From Moorella glycerini (GTDB lineage: Bacteria; Bacillota; DSM-521; Neomoorellales; Neomoorellaceae), in the NCBI RefSeq assembly GCF_009735625.1, contig NZ_CP046244.1, positions 3,298,909-3,362,908 on the forward strand: a stretch of DNA of 64,000 nt, given 5' to 3'. Positions within the stretch are counted from its first letter, which is position 1. The number at the start of each line of letters is the position of its first letter. Positions 1 through 8,012 of the stretch are shown here, piece after piece. Under the pieces are notes generated by a model. That model searched no databases and was not told the origin of the DNA. It was given only the letters and a program-made list of their open reading frames with translations. The translations under genes were made by a program, and so were the position numbers.

Positions 1-677
1 GGAACGGGTAGAAGGACGCTTCCCCCGTTACTAACCGTAGCTGTAATTGTTCCCAAGAGCTGTTCATAAATATTATTCTGCCTTACAACAGCAACTCCAT
101 AGGCTGCGTCCAATACTATGGCGTCAGTATGGCCGCTGAACTGAACATGAGGAAATAGAAGGCTCGATGGACACCAATCACCTGTGTATATTATTCTTTT
201 TCCCTTTACCGCAATATCAAACCAGGCCGAACCCGGTACATGGCCACTGGAATTAAGGTAAATCTCACTTTCTTTAATTTCCACTTTCTCGCCAAAGCCA
301 ACTGCGCATAGGGGTAAAGAGAGTATATCCTCTGTTTGGTAAGGCTTTTTGTGCCCTGCATTATCAATTGCCTGCAACCAAGCAGTACAGCTTTTGGCAA
401 CCTCCGGTACGACCCAATGGTGCGTGTATATCGGCCTTCGAATTCCCAGTTTACTCAGTAGAGGCAGGGCACCACAGTGATCTTCATGAGCGTGGCTCAA
501 CAAAGTGGCTTCAATACCATTTAAAAGATTAACTTCCCAGTGAGGATATTCTCCCGCTTCAGAAGCAGTAAATGTACGTTTAACGCCGCAATCTAGTAGT
601 ATAAGGCAATTTCCTTCTTGCAACAAAAAACAGGAACGTCCTTGCTCGGATACTCCACCCCAGCAGTGTAATTTCAA
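1..677 (-). CDS. MBL-fold (beta-CASP-like) metallo-hydrolase, partial
   Basis: The first 225 residues are visible; the C-terminus runs off the left edge. A TTG start at 677 is chosen because AGGAGG lies about 10 bases upstream and no ATG fits. The metal-binding motif HAHEDH is at residues 62-67, followed by GHVPGS near 145-150 and YTGDW near 164. The GHxxGS plus YTGD order is usual in beta-CASP nucleases and the related archaeal-type exonuclease group. That assignment rests on family knowledge; the beta-CASP part itself is outside the window. The gene follows the phosphoglycerate-mutase-like gene on the same strand, separated by an R1 repeat. The substrate (RNA or small molecule) cannot be told from here. 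Confidence 0.75.
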   Translation of the reverse strand, partial: MKLHCWGGVSEQGRSCFLLQEGNCLILLDCGVKRTFTASEAGEYPHWEVNLLNGIEATLLSHAHEDHCGALPLLSKLGIRRPIYTHHWVVPEVAKSCTAWLQAIDNAGHKKPYQTEDILSLPLCAVGFGEKVEIKESEIYLNSSGHVPGSAWFDIAVKGKRIIYTGDWCPSSLLFPHVQFSGHTDAIVLDAAYGVAVVRQNNIYEQLLGTITATVSNGGSVLLPV

Positions 678-708
678 CGTACGTTTACCTCCTGTTACCG
701 CAAAGGTT

Positions 709-836
709 TAGCAAGAAAATAGCCCTAATCAAGTGCTATTTTCATGATTGATTGTGCCCCTCTGGGCATGGCCGGTTAGTACGAAAATAGCCCTATTTTC
801 ATGTTTGGTTGTGCCTCCCGGGCATGGCCGGGTAGA
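709..836 (+). repeat. R1 palindromic repeat, copy A (two tandem units)
   Basis: Two head-to-tail units. Unit 1 has the stem GAAAATAGC / GCTATTTTC with an 11-base loop, then TGCCC-CTCT-GGGCA, then GGCCGGTTAG. Unit 2 has GAAAATAG-CC-CTATTTTC and TGCC..GGCA. The same arrangement recurs near 55.4, 56.3 and 58.0 kb. It lies between two minus-strand genes and could act as a transcript-end structure, but no poly-T tract follows. Confidence 0.8.
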
Positions 837-932
837 ACAAAATCTCGCTTCATCCTACTTATTTGAGTGTTCTTTTGTTTATTATTCTTTTGGCAGCATG
901 CCGGTGAGTAACATTAAGGGCAAAACTCTATT

Positions 933-2177
933 TTATGCCCCCAATTTAGATGTAAAGCCTAGCAAATCCATAAGAACATTGAAAAAGGCCGAACCGGTAA
1001 TTCTACCTAGTCCACCCCCAGCGCAACTTCTCTCTCCGAAATAGGTCTGAAAGTCGCTGCGTACAGCAGGGCCCCATATAGCCGTTGGCACCGGGTCCCC
1101 TGAATGATCACGTACGCTACATGGAGTGGAGTGATCGCAGGTTATAGCTACGTGAACCCCTGCCGGCAAACCTTCCATCAAGGCCCCCACCAGCAAGTCT
1201 AATTTTTCTACGACCTTTATCTTGAGGTCCCATCTTCCATCATGGCCTGCTAAATCTGCGGCCTTAACATGAATTATTACTAGATCGACTTTATTTACTA
1301 AATCGAGAGCTAGTCGGGCTTTGGCGACAGGATCAAAATCATAGGAGCCGGTTATACCTTCACCTGAAAAAATATCTAACCCAACCATTTTTCCTATTGC
1401 AAGCACTGTCTTTTCACCGGCTACAAGAGCCCCTTTAATCCCTTTATAACGCTTGGCGAGAGGAGGGATAGTATTGATAATCCCCGCGCCGCGCGTCAGG
1501 ATGGCATTGGCTGGCGGCAATCCTGCCGCCTCTCTGGCGAGGTTGACCGGGTGCCTTCTTAATTTTTCTTGCGCTATATCGAGGAACTCTTGGAGTAATC
1601 GAGCAGTTTTGGCGGCTTCAGGCGTGTTGTCCAACGGGTAAATCTTACGCATTGGCCGTCCTTCACAAGCAGTACCGGGATCCGAATCGGAGACAGCCGG
1701 GCTTAATCCGGACCCGCGGAGTGCCAGTACAGCTCTATGTTCCGTCCCGGGAGCGAAAAAGGCGACCGTATCTTCACCCAAGCATATGTTGTTAAGGGAG
1801 GAGGCTAGCTCACTTGTTCCTTCCCTTATGCGGCCAGCCCTCCTGTCAACTACCAGACCCTGCTCATCGATGGTAGCAAAATTGCACCTAAAAGCCACGT
1901 CGCCCGCCTCAAGCTGTAACCCGGCCCCCAAGGCCTCAATAGGCCCACGACCTTTATAGTATTTAAAGGGATCGTACCCTAAAGCACACAGCGTTCCTAC
2001 ATCCGTACCACAAGGAACACCTGGAGCGTAAGGGTCCACTATGCCAACTATACCGCCATAAGCCAGCCGATCCAGGTTGGGGGTGCTGGCCGCTTCTAAT
2101 GGGGTCTTCCCGTCCAACTCTAAAATAGGACGGTCCCCAAGACCGTCCGCGATTATTAACATACCTCTTGTCTTCAC
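933..2177 (-). CDS. Cofactor-independent phosphoglycerate mutase-like protein (archaeal type), altered nucleophile
   Basis: At 414 aa this has the normal length of the archaeal-type, 2,3-BPG-independent phosphoglycerate mutase (ApgM), which interconverts 3- and 2-phosphoglycerate in glycolysis. It belongs to the alkaline phosphatase superfamily. Metal-ligand motifs are present: ADG at 10-12, DLAGHDG near 308-314, CDHST near 347-351 and DHSGDPVP near 357-364. The usual nucleophile motif GSDTAHLS is replaced by GTDVGTLC at residues 57-64, so the catalytic serine is a threonine. Threonine nucleophiles occur elsewhere in the superfamily, for example in phosphonoacetate hydrolase. The enzyme may therefore be a phosphohydrolase or mutase of another substrate, perhaps one imported by the nearby anion transporter. 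The fold is certain; the substrate is not. Confidence 0.8.
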   Translation of the reverse strand: MKTRGMLIIADGLGDRPILELDGKTPLEAASTPNLDRLAYGGIVGIVDPYAPGVPCGTDVGTLCALGYDPFKYYKGRGPIEALGAGLQLEAGDVAFRCNFATIDEQGLVVDRRAGRIREGTSELASSLNNICLGEDTVAFFAPGTEHRAVLALRGSGLSPAVSDSDPGTACEGRPMRKIYPLDNTPEAAKTARLLQEFLDIAQEKLRRHPVNLAREAAGLPPANAILTRGAGIINTIPPLAKRYKGIKGALVAGEKTVLAIGKMVGLDIFSGEGITGSYDFDPVAKARLALDLVNKVDLVIIHVKAADLAGHDGRWDLKIKVVEKLDLLVGALMEGLPAGVHVAITCDHSTPCSVRDHSGDPVPTAIWGPAVRSDFQTYFGERSCAGGGLGRITGSAFFNVLMDLLGFTSKLGA

Positions 2178-2205
2178 CGACTACATCTCCTTGTAAGTGT
2201 TATTA

Positions 2206-2970
2206 TTACCTGATTGAAAGAACCAGGTGCCTCCGGAAATATAAGAAAGCTCCGGCAATAAACACGCTTGCCACCCAAAAAACCACTGTCCGGGCAACGG
2301 ATAGGCCTTTAACATAGTTGAATTCAAGGCTGACAGAGGATCCCGTGGGAATGGCCGGAGTATCCTTTTTCCCGGACATATCTACAATTATGCTCCCCGA
2401 ATTCTTATCTCGTGTTACTTTAAAATCTTTCTTGGGCGAAGTGACGTTGAACACCTCATAACCTGGTGGCAAAACAACGCTAAAAGTGTATTTCCCTATA
2501 CCAAACGGAGTGTTGTTCTTAAAGTTGTAAGTAAAATTTCTGAGATCGCCCCTCGCTGTTGGACCACCTTCTGCGCTCGCTTCACTTTTCGTTTCTTTAA
2601 AGAGATCCGGCACAAGATAAATTACTCTAAGACTTATTTCTTTACCTTCGTTGTTGCCTGTGACATTCCATTGGTACCATTTATTGCCGCCATATTTTAC
2701 TTCCTTGGGATTGGGTTCCTCTATTGCTGCACCTGTAGCCTCAGTTTGCAGCCACTTAGCCTTTAAAGCAGGCTGGGGTAAAACTATAGTCCCTTCGGGT
2801 CCGAGCTTCCCTTTCCAGGTAACTTCTAGTTTTGCCTCACTGCCGGATGTAGCCATTATCTTTTCTTGTAGTTCACTGGTAATTTGCTCCGCTTGCGCCA
2901 CCGGTGCCTGCCAGACCAATAAAATCAGCACGAGGGGGATAACAATTAGTAATATAAATAGCCTCTTCAC
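2206..2970 (-). CDS. Secreted, C-terminally membrane-anchored protein of unknown function
   Basis: About 254 aa. A GTG start at 2970 is preferred because AAGGAG lies 10 bases upstream; an in-frame codon at 3015 would overlap the transporter gene. The N-terminus is a signal peptide (VKRLFILL, a hydrophobic run, cleavage near AQA-EQ). The exported part is beta-rich. A single hydrophobic segment (VVFWVASVFIAGAFLYF) followed by basic residues anchors the C-terminus, so most of the protein should face outside. It sits 26 bp after the DASS transporter and 28 bp before the mutase-like gene, so the three are probably co-transcribed. I do not recognise the family. A role as an accessory to the transporter is only a guess. 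Confidence 0.75.
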   Translation of the reverse strand: MKRLFILLIVIPLVLILLVWQAPVAQAEQITSELQEKIMATSGSEAKLEVTWKGKLGPEGTIVLPQPALKAKWLQTEATGAAIEEPNPKEVKYGGNKWYQWNVTGNNEGKEISLRVIYLVPDLFKETKSEASAEGGPTARGDLRNFTYNFKNNTPFGIGKYTFSVVLPPGYEVFNVTSPKKDFKVTRDKNSGSIIVDMSGKKDTPAIPTGSSVSLEFNYVKGLSVARTVVFWVASVFIAGAFLYFRRHLVLSIR

Positions 2971-2996
2971 GGTGCACCCTCTCCTTGTCTTGGCCT

Positions 2997-4472
2997 TTAA
3001 TATAAACCAATCCATCTAAACCACGTCAAAGCGGCCAGGCACATAAATGCCCATTTTACGAGCAACACGATTATTCCGTAGAAGAGCTGGTTAGTAACGG
3101 TGAACTGGCCTGTCGAATAGAAAATCAGATTCGGTTTGCAATTAGGAGGCAATGTAATGCTGTCAGCAATGGTGAAGGCTGCCGGCAGCGCTAAAGCCAG
3201 CGGGCTGTAACCCGTCACTTTGGCCAGTTGGATTATGGCCGGTATTAAAATCACAGTACGTACTGTCTTGGAGGTAAAAATTATATGGCTGAAACTCGCT
3301 ATAAATAATACTGCTGCGAATACCAGTATAAACGGCTGCTGTGATAAGTTGGCCACTCCAAAAATACGGTCGAGCGCCCAAGCAGCGATGTTCGATTTTT
3401 CTATGGCCATACCTGCCGCGTAGGCTCCACAGCTAAAAATCATAAGATCCCAGGGGATCTTGGTTTCTTTCCAGCTCAGCAAACCTGTCAGATACATAAG
3501 AGTTGCAGCCAGAATAGCCACCATCACGAGAGAGATATTAAATCCAAACATCTTTATATGATAAGGGCCCGTGGCCCATAGGAACACTGTAAGGACGAAG
3601 ATGCCAAGCGCCTTCCATTCCTCTTTATTCAAGTGCCCCATATTTTTCAATTCTGCTCCCATTTCTTCTATTCTTTGACCCCGGGGAGTGCTGACCTCTG
3701 GCGGATAGAGCAAAAGATCGATAAAGTAACTAGATATCAAAGTAATGAAAGCTATAGGCATGGAGGCCAGTAACCATTGCCCCCAGCTTACGTTAATACC
3801 TGCAAGGTCTTTAATCAGTCCTACGGCCATTATTTGCGGAGCGGTAGCCGTCAATATGCCGGAGGTGCTAATATTATTTGCCTGAAGCTCTTGAATCATC
3901 AATAATCTGCCAAAATTAGATCTGCCAGGGATAGCTCCATACGCCTCGGCCAGGACTACGGCCAGGGGCAACATGATAGCCGCTCGCGCCGTAGTGGAGG
4001 GGACAACAAAGGTAATTATAAAATTGGTAACAATCATTACCAAAAGAGCCATCTTGGCCGTCTTACCGAATCTCGTTATCATAAACAATGCGAACCTTTT
4101 GGCTAATCCCGTTTTTTCCTTACCCGAGGTAATAATAAAGGCCGCCACCATGAGCCATATCACGTCATACCCGAAAACACCAAGAATAGAGTTCTCATCC
4201 CACGCTCCTGTGACTGCCAGCAAAAAAATAGCTACCAGAGCTGTTACGTACACAGGAATAGCTTCTGAAACCCACAGAACCAGGGCTAAAGAGAATACCG
4301 CAGCGGCAGCTTTGCCCTGCATCGTTACTCCTACCGGCGTAGGCATAGTGTAAAATAAGGTAAAAACTATAACGGCTAGGGGCAAGCCTAAATAGGTGAG
4401 CCATTTTTCCAAAGGGCTCTTCTGCCTTTCTGGTAATAAATTTTTGGGGCCGATTTTTTCACTCATCGTCAT
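2997..4472 (-). CDS. DASS (SLC13/CitT) family anion transporter
   Basis: A 491-aa polytopic membrane protein with about 12 hydrophobic segments and the divalent anion:sodium symporter layout, including WVSEAIPVYVTAL in the first third. The two SNT-type substrate and sodium sites are atypical: PSTTARAAIMLP in the first repeat and LPPNCKPNLIFY in the second, rather than SNTATA. The family imports dicarboxylates, citrate or sulfate; the deviating motifs fit an unusual anion. The ATG at 4472 follows AAAGGAGGTAAGG; a second ATG six bases later is also possible. It is divergent from a LysR gene, as is common for anion transporters. An ISL3 element now lies between the two. Confidence 0.9.
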   Translation of the reverse strand: MTMSEKIGPKNLLPERQKSPLEKWLTYLGLPLAVIVFTLFYTMPTPVGVTMQGKAAAAVFSLALVLWVSEAIPVYVTALVAIFLLAVTGAWDENSILGVFGYDVIWLMVAAFIITSGKEKTGLAKRFALFMITRFGKTAKMALLVMIVTNFIITFVVPSTTARAAIMLPLAVVLAEAYGAIPGRSNFGRLLMIQELQANNISTSGILTATAPQIMAVGLIKDLAGINVSWGQWLLASMPIAFITLISSYFIDLLLYPPEVSTPRGQRIEEMGAELKNMGHLNKEEWKALGIFVLTVFLWATGPYHIKMFGFNISLVMVAILAATLMYLTGLLSWKETKIPWDLMIFSCGAYAAGMAIEKSNIAAWALDRIFGVANLSQQPFILVFAAVLFIASFSHIIFTSKTVRTVILIPAIIQLAKVTGYSPLALALPAAFTIADSITLPPNCKPNLIFYSTGQFTVTNQLFYGIIVLLVKWAFMCLAALTWFRWIGLY

Positions 4473-4527
4473 GCCTTTAAACCTTACCTCCTTTACATTT
4501 GTTGCATGATCGCAACCTCATTTTTCT

Positions 4528-5961
4528 GGCTCCTCGCTATTTCGTGTGGGTAAAACCAATTATCGAAAAGGAAGTAAATTATTTCTAGCATGTTGAGATT
4601 CCATAAATGGTAATTTTAGCCTACAAGACTTGCTAACATTTATGTAAATAAATGACAACAAGAAGGAATATCGCCTTATAGTGTAGAAATGCTGGTCAAT
4701 ACTGGTGGTAAAGGAAGTGGCCAGCATTGCCCGACCAAAACGCCTTATTTGCCCATGCCCTGGGTCTAACCCCTCCCTGGAAGGTTACCGAAGTTATTTT
4801 CTCAAAACAAAAAGGGTGCCTCGATATCCATGTTGATTTTGAGCGCGGTGCAAGCTTTAATTGTCCAGTCTGCGGCAAACCTGGAGCCAAAGCCTATGAT
4901 ACGGAGAAGCAGGTTTGGCGCCATCTGGACTTCTTTCAATATCAAGCCTTCATCATCGCCCGTGTACCCCGGGTAGAGTGTAAACACGGCTGCGGGGTCA
5001 GGCGAGTTGAGGTACCCTGGGCTCAAGGGGAGGGCGGGTTTACCCTCTTGTTTGAAGCCCAGCTCATGCGCCTGGCCAAAGATATGCCTATGGCTGCCGT
5101 AGCCAGATTATTAAACGAACACGATACCCGGCTGTGGCGGGTAGTAAAACATTACGTGGTGGCCGGCAGAGCCAAGGCCGACTTTAGTGGTGTAACCCGC
5201 ATCGGTATCGATGAAACCTCCGCCCGGAAAGGACACGATTATATCACCCTGTTTGTGGATTTAGATAAGGGCGCATTACTGTTTGCCACCCCGGGCAGAG
5301 CTAAGGATACCATTGCCGCTTTTGTAGAAGATTTTATCCAGCATAACGGTAATCCAGAAGCCATTAAGGAAGTGTGCTGCGACCTTTCACCGGCATTTAT
5401 TGCCGGCCTTAAGGAGCACCTTTCCCATGCCACCATAGTTTTAGACCGTTATCACCTCATGCAAATAGTCAATCAGGCCCTTGATGAAGTACGACGCCAG
5501 GAGAGCCGGGAGACAGACCTTTTAAAGAAGACCCGTTATCAATGGCTTAAGAACCCTGCCAATCTGACCAGTAAACAAAAAGCAAGCATAGAGGCCCTTA
5601 GCCGTTGCCATCTAAAAACCGGGCGAGCCTATCGCATCAAGCTGGCCTTCCAGGATCTTTTTAACCAGCCTGATCGGAAGAGTGGCGAAGCCCATCTCAA
5701 GCGGTGGTATTTCTGGGCGACCCATTGCCGCCTGCAACCGATGATTGAGGCTGCTAAAACGATTAAACGCCACTGGGAAGGAGTGCTAAGTTGGTTTAAC
5801 AGCCGTATTTCTAACGGCCTCCTGGAGGGTACCAACAGTCTATTGCAAGCTGGAAAAGCAAAGGCTCGTGGCTATCGTAATAAGGCTAACTTTATTACCA
5901 TCTCTTATCTTATTGCTGGTAACCTGGATTTTGGTTTACCCACTTGATGTAGCGAGGAGCC
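4528..5961 (+). mobile_element. Complete ISL3-family insertion sequence
   Basis: 1434 bp. Imperfect terminal inverted repeats begin GGCTCCTCGCTA at 4528 and end TAGCGAGGAGCC at 5961; the similarity continues inward through GTGGGTAAA. An exact 8-bp target duplication, ATTTTTCT, lies at 4520-4527 and 5962-5969, as expected for ISL3. Because the duplication is perfect and the transposase is intact, the insertion looks recent. Confidence 0.93.
4727..5947 (+). CDS. ISL3 family transposase
   Basis: A 406-aa protein of full length. It has the N-terminal zinc-binding region CPVCGKPG with a later CKHGCG, a helix-turn-helix stretch (PMAAVARLLNEHDTRLWRVV), and a DDE RNase H-like core: IGIDETSARKGH, VCCDLSPAF, VLDRYHLMQ, and a C-terminal SNGLLEGTNSLLQ. 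The reading frame is intact inside matched terminal repeats, so the element is probably active or only recently inactive. Confidence 0.95.
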   Translation: MPDQNALFAHALGLTPPWKVTEVIFSKQKGCLDIHVDFERGASFNCPVCGKPGAKAYDTEKQVWRHLDFFQYQAFIIARVPRVECKHGCGVRRVEVPWAQGEGGFTLLFEAQLMRLAKDMPMAAVARLLNEHDTRLWRVVKHYVVAGRAKADFSGVTRIGIDETSARKGHDYITLFVDLDKGALLFATPGRAKDTIAAFVEDFIQHNGNPEAIKEVCCDLSPAFIAGLKEHLSHATIVLDRYHLMQIVNQALDEVRRQESRETDLLKKTRYQWLKNPANLTSKQKASIEALSRCHLKTGRAYRIKLAFQDLFNQPDRKSGEAHLKRWYFWATHCRLQPMIEAAKTIKRHWEGVLSWFNSRISNGLLEGTNSLLQAGKAKARGYRNKANFITISYLIAGNLDFGLPT

Positions 5962-6040
5962 ATTTTTCTTCTGAAGCTACGTCATGTCCTTTCAAGTAAA
6001 AGTCTATTAGAAGGAATTTAGACGTACAATACCGAATTAT

Positions 6041-6068
6041 TTATCTGCGCGATAAGATAAATCTTATC
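6041..6068 (+). promoter_or_regulatory. Overlapping palindromes upstream of the LysR gene
   Basis: TTATC-TGCGC-GATAA (6041-6055) overlaps the perfect palindrome GATAAGAT-AA-ATCTTATC (6051-6068). Both lie 21-49 bases before the LysR start. LysR proteins usually bind interrupted palindromes of the T-N11-A type and repress their own gene, so an autoregulatory site is plausible. Confidence 0.5.
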
Positions 6069-6089
6069 AAACGGAGAGGGATACAGTAA

Positions 6090-7019
6090 ATGACTTTAAA
6101 ACAGCTACGCACTTTCTGTAGTGTAATGGAAGAGGGGTCTTTCCACGGCGCTGCGGACCGCTTGTTCATGACTCAACCTGCCGTAAGCCAACAGATAAGT
6201 GCTCTGGAACAATATTGTGGAACTAAATTATTAGTGCGGGGGGGTAAGAAACTTTCCCTAACCCCGGAAGGTCGCTTTTTGTATGAGCTAGCAAAACAAA
6301 TTTTATCCGCTATCGATGAGATTCCCATGAGGTTTGAAAAGGCCCGTAGTGCCGGTACGAAGGCTATATCTATAGGGGCTTCCAGTTTAACAGGAACCTA
6401 TATATTACCCCTTGCTATAAACAAATACAGGCAATTATACCCTGGCGACAAGATCTCTCTCGAGATTGGTTATGCCCGAGATATAATTGAAAAGCTTCGC
6501 GAGTGCAAACTTGATTTCGCCTTTTTAGGGGAAAATCCCGGCTGGGCAGAAGGCGAAGAATTAGAGTTTCTGCCGGTAGGGAAGGATAAACTGGTGTTTG
6601 TTGTTTGGCCCGGGCACAGGTGGGTCGACCGGGATATGGTTATGCCCGCAGAATTACTGGAGGAAACCTTTATCCATTCCAAGCAAGGTTCTGGTATGCG
6701 CGCGTTGGTTGAAGCCTATCTTCAAAAAGAGGGGGTAGGGAAGCCCAACTCAATAGTAGAAATGGGTAATATTGAAGCTATTAAAAAAGGAGTGGCAAGC
6801 CGACTAGGCGTAACAATTGTAAGCTATTTTGGCGTCCGCGAAGAAATCTTGAGAAAAGAATTAATATCGATACCTCTCTTCCGGTTAGATAAGGTATGCA
6901 GGGATTTCGTTTTGGTACACCATAAAAATCATAAAATGAACAGTTCTGATATTAACTTGTATGAAATATTGAGGGAGGTTGTAGTAAAAGCAGATCCAGT
7001 TTTACATGTTCCGTTTTAA
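6090..7019 (+). CDS. LysR family transcriptional regulator
   Basis: 309 aa, the usual LysR length. The N-terminal winged helix (MTLKQLRTFCSVMEEGSF..., recognition region AADRLFMTQPAVSQQISALE, about 17-37) is followed by a periplasmic-binding-like effector domain from about 90 to 295. GGAGAGGG lies 8 bases upstream of the ATG. It is divergent from the DASS transporter operon, whose substrate or a metabolite of it is the likely co-inducer. The ISL3 element now separates the regulator from that operon by more than 1.4 kb. Its last codons overlap, on the opposite strand, a decayed FmdE-like fragment. Confidence 0.92.
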   Translation: MTLKQLRTFCSVMEEGSFHGAADRLFMTQPAVSQQISALEQYCGTKLLVRGGKKLSLTPEGRFLYELAKQILSAIDEIPMRFEKARSAGTKAISIGASSLTGTYILPLAINKYRQLYPGDKISLEIGYARDIIEKLRECKLDFAFLGENPGWAEGEELEFLPVGKDKLVFVVWPGHRWVDRDMVMPAELLEETFIHSKQGSGMRALVEAYLQKEGVGKPNSIVEMGNIEAIKKGVASRLGVTIVSYFGVREEILRKELISIPLFRLDKVCRDFVLVHHKNHKMNSSDINLYEILREVVVKADPVLHVPF

Positions 7020-7310
7020 ATATTTCCTCCTCCGGCGCTTCCAGGATATGTTGTAAACGCTGTTGCTGGTAACGGCCGTAAAGCTCCTTTTCCACAGTTG
7101 TGGCCTGGCCGCTGAAAATGCGCGCCCGCAGGTCCCTGTAGGCCTCGTCTTCCTTACGGCCGCCACTTTTTAAAGCGACCCTGACGGCAGCGCCCGTCTT
7201 CCTATCGCCTATAGTAAATACATGCTTGCCGTAGTCCCGGTAAAGGAGATTGCCTTTCCCCAGGGTGCAGCCGGTAAGGACCTGGCTGGCATCCACGCCG
7301 TAGTAACGGG
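6952..7310 (-). pseudogene. FmdE-family fragment (formylmethanofuran dehydrogenase subunit E-like)
   Basis: The translation contains GVDASQVLTGCTLGKGNL and YRDYGKHVFTIGDR, the central signature of the FmdE family, then ILEAPEEEIFKTEHVKL. The N-terminal third (normally with a conserved Cys/His site) is absent: a stop codon lies in frame three codons before PRYYGVDAS. The C-terminal zinc-ribbon part is also missing. A residual open frame of about 114 codons remains from an ATG at 7296. It is a remnant, not a working gene. FmdE proteins are linked to molybdopterin enzymes, but no such gene is adjacent. Confidence 0.75.
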
Positions 7311-7320
7311 GTTAAATCAT

Positions 7321-7412
7321 ACTTAACCCTCCATCCCCCTTATTCTCCCCGCTTTTCCTCCACATCAACTCCGCTTTTGTGCTTGTTTTCACAATTAAGT
7401 ATGGTTTAATTT
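7321..7412 (+). repeat. R2 dispersed repeat, copy 1
   Basis: The shared core CATCAACTCCGCTTTTGTGC, then TTTTCACAATTAAGTAT and TTTAATT, is nearly identical to 58086-58150. The match begins loosely at the CCTCC tracts. Here it lies between the FmdE remnant and the agr locus. Its nature is unknown; it may carry the agr promoter, or be a remnant of a mobile element. Confidence 0.65.
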
Positions 7413-7541
7413 TCTCGCAAGAGCTGGTTAACGCCAATTGCCGAGGGGCAAGATAACTTTGCTTTTTTTTGGCAGGAGAAAAGTCTTTCCTGTCGAATAA
7501 GCTTTTCATGGGGAAAAAACCGGCGGTCGAGGTGTCCTAAA

Positions 7542-8012
7542 ATGTTTAAGGAAAGTTTTCCAAATATAATATATGCTTTGCTCCTCCAGGATTTTCCCGA
7601 GAGCCTGGTACTAACGATGGCGGTCTTTAGCCTTTTGAACCTGCGGATAAAAGATAGAAAGGTTCTTGCCATTGCCCTGTTGCAGACCCTCACCAACCTG
7701 GTACGCCTTCTGCCCATCACCTTTGGCGTGCATTCGGTAATTTTGATCTTATCCTTAGCTGCCTATACCCGGCTTTTCACCCGCGCCCAACTGTCCAAAA
7801 TATTTTTGGCCGTCCTGCTCTGCTTTGCTCTTATAGCCACCGCCGAGCTTATTTACTCGCAACCCCTTTTAAACCTTACCGGGTTGGAATATGAGGAAGT
7901 CTTCGCCAATCCTTTTTTGCGAGCAGCCTTTGCCCTCCCCTACACAGTACTATTGTTGATCCTGGCTTTAGTCAAGAATTATTATAACCAAAAGAGGGGA
8001 TTGGTTTGTTAA
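7542..8012 (+). CDS. Agr-associated membrane protein resembling a kinase-less peptide sensor domain
   Basis: 156 aa, almost entirely hydrophobic, with about 5 predicted membrane segments. The N-terminal part (FPESLVLTMAVFSLL...) and the stretch NLVRLLPITFGVHSVILIL resemble the membrane sensor half of AgrC-type histidine kinases in Clostridia, judged by pattern. The protein stops after the last helix (LVKNYYNQKRG) and has no HisKA or HATPase part. It overlaps agrB by 7 bases and is therefore translationally coupled. It could bind the mature AgrD peptide and signal through a partner, or assist AgrB. No homology search could be run. Confidence 0.7.
   Translation: MFKESFPNIIYALLLQDFPESLVLTMAVFSLLNLRIKDRKVLAIALLQTLTNLVRLLPITFGVHSVILILSLAAYTRLFTRAQLSKIFLAVLLCFALIATAELIYSQPLLNLTGLEYEEVFANPFLRAAFALPYTVLLLILALVKNYYNQKRGLVC

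Noticed and set aside
709-836. R1 repeats as a CRISPR array
   Set aside because: Units are tandem with no unique spacers of constant length, and no cas genes are near.
7312-7720. Small minus-strand frames across the R2 repeat and agr start
   Set aside because: No ribosome sites or motifs; they run through repeat sequence and antisense to the membrane protein gene.
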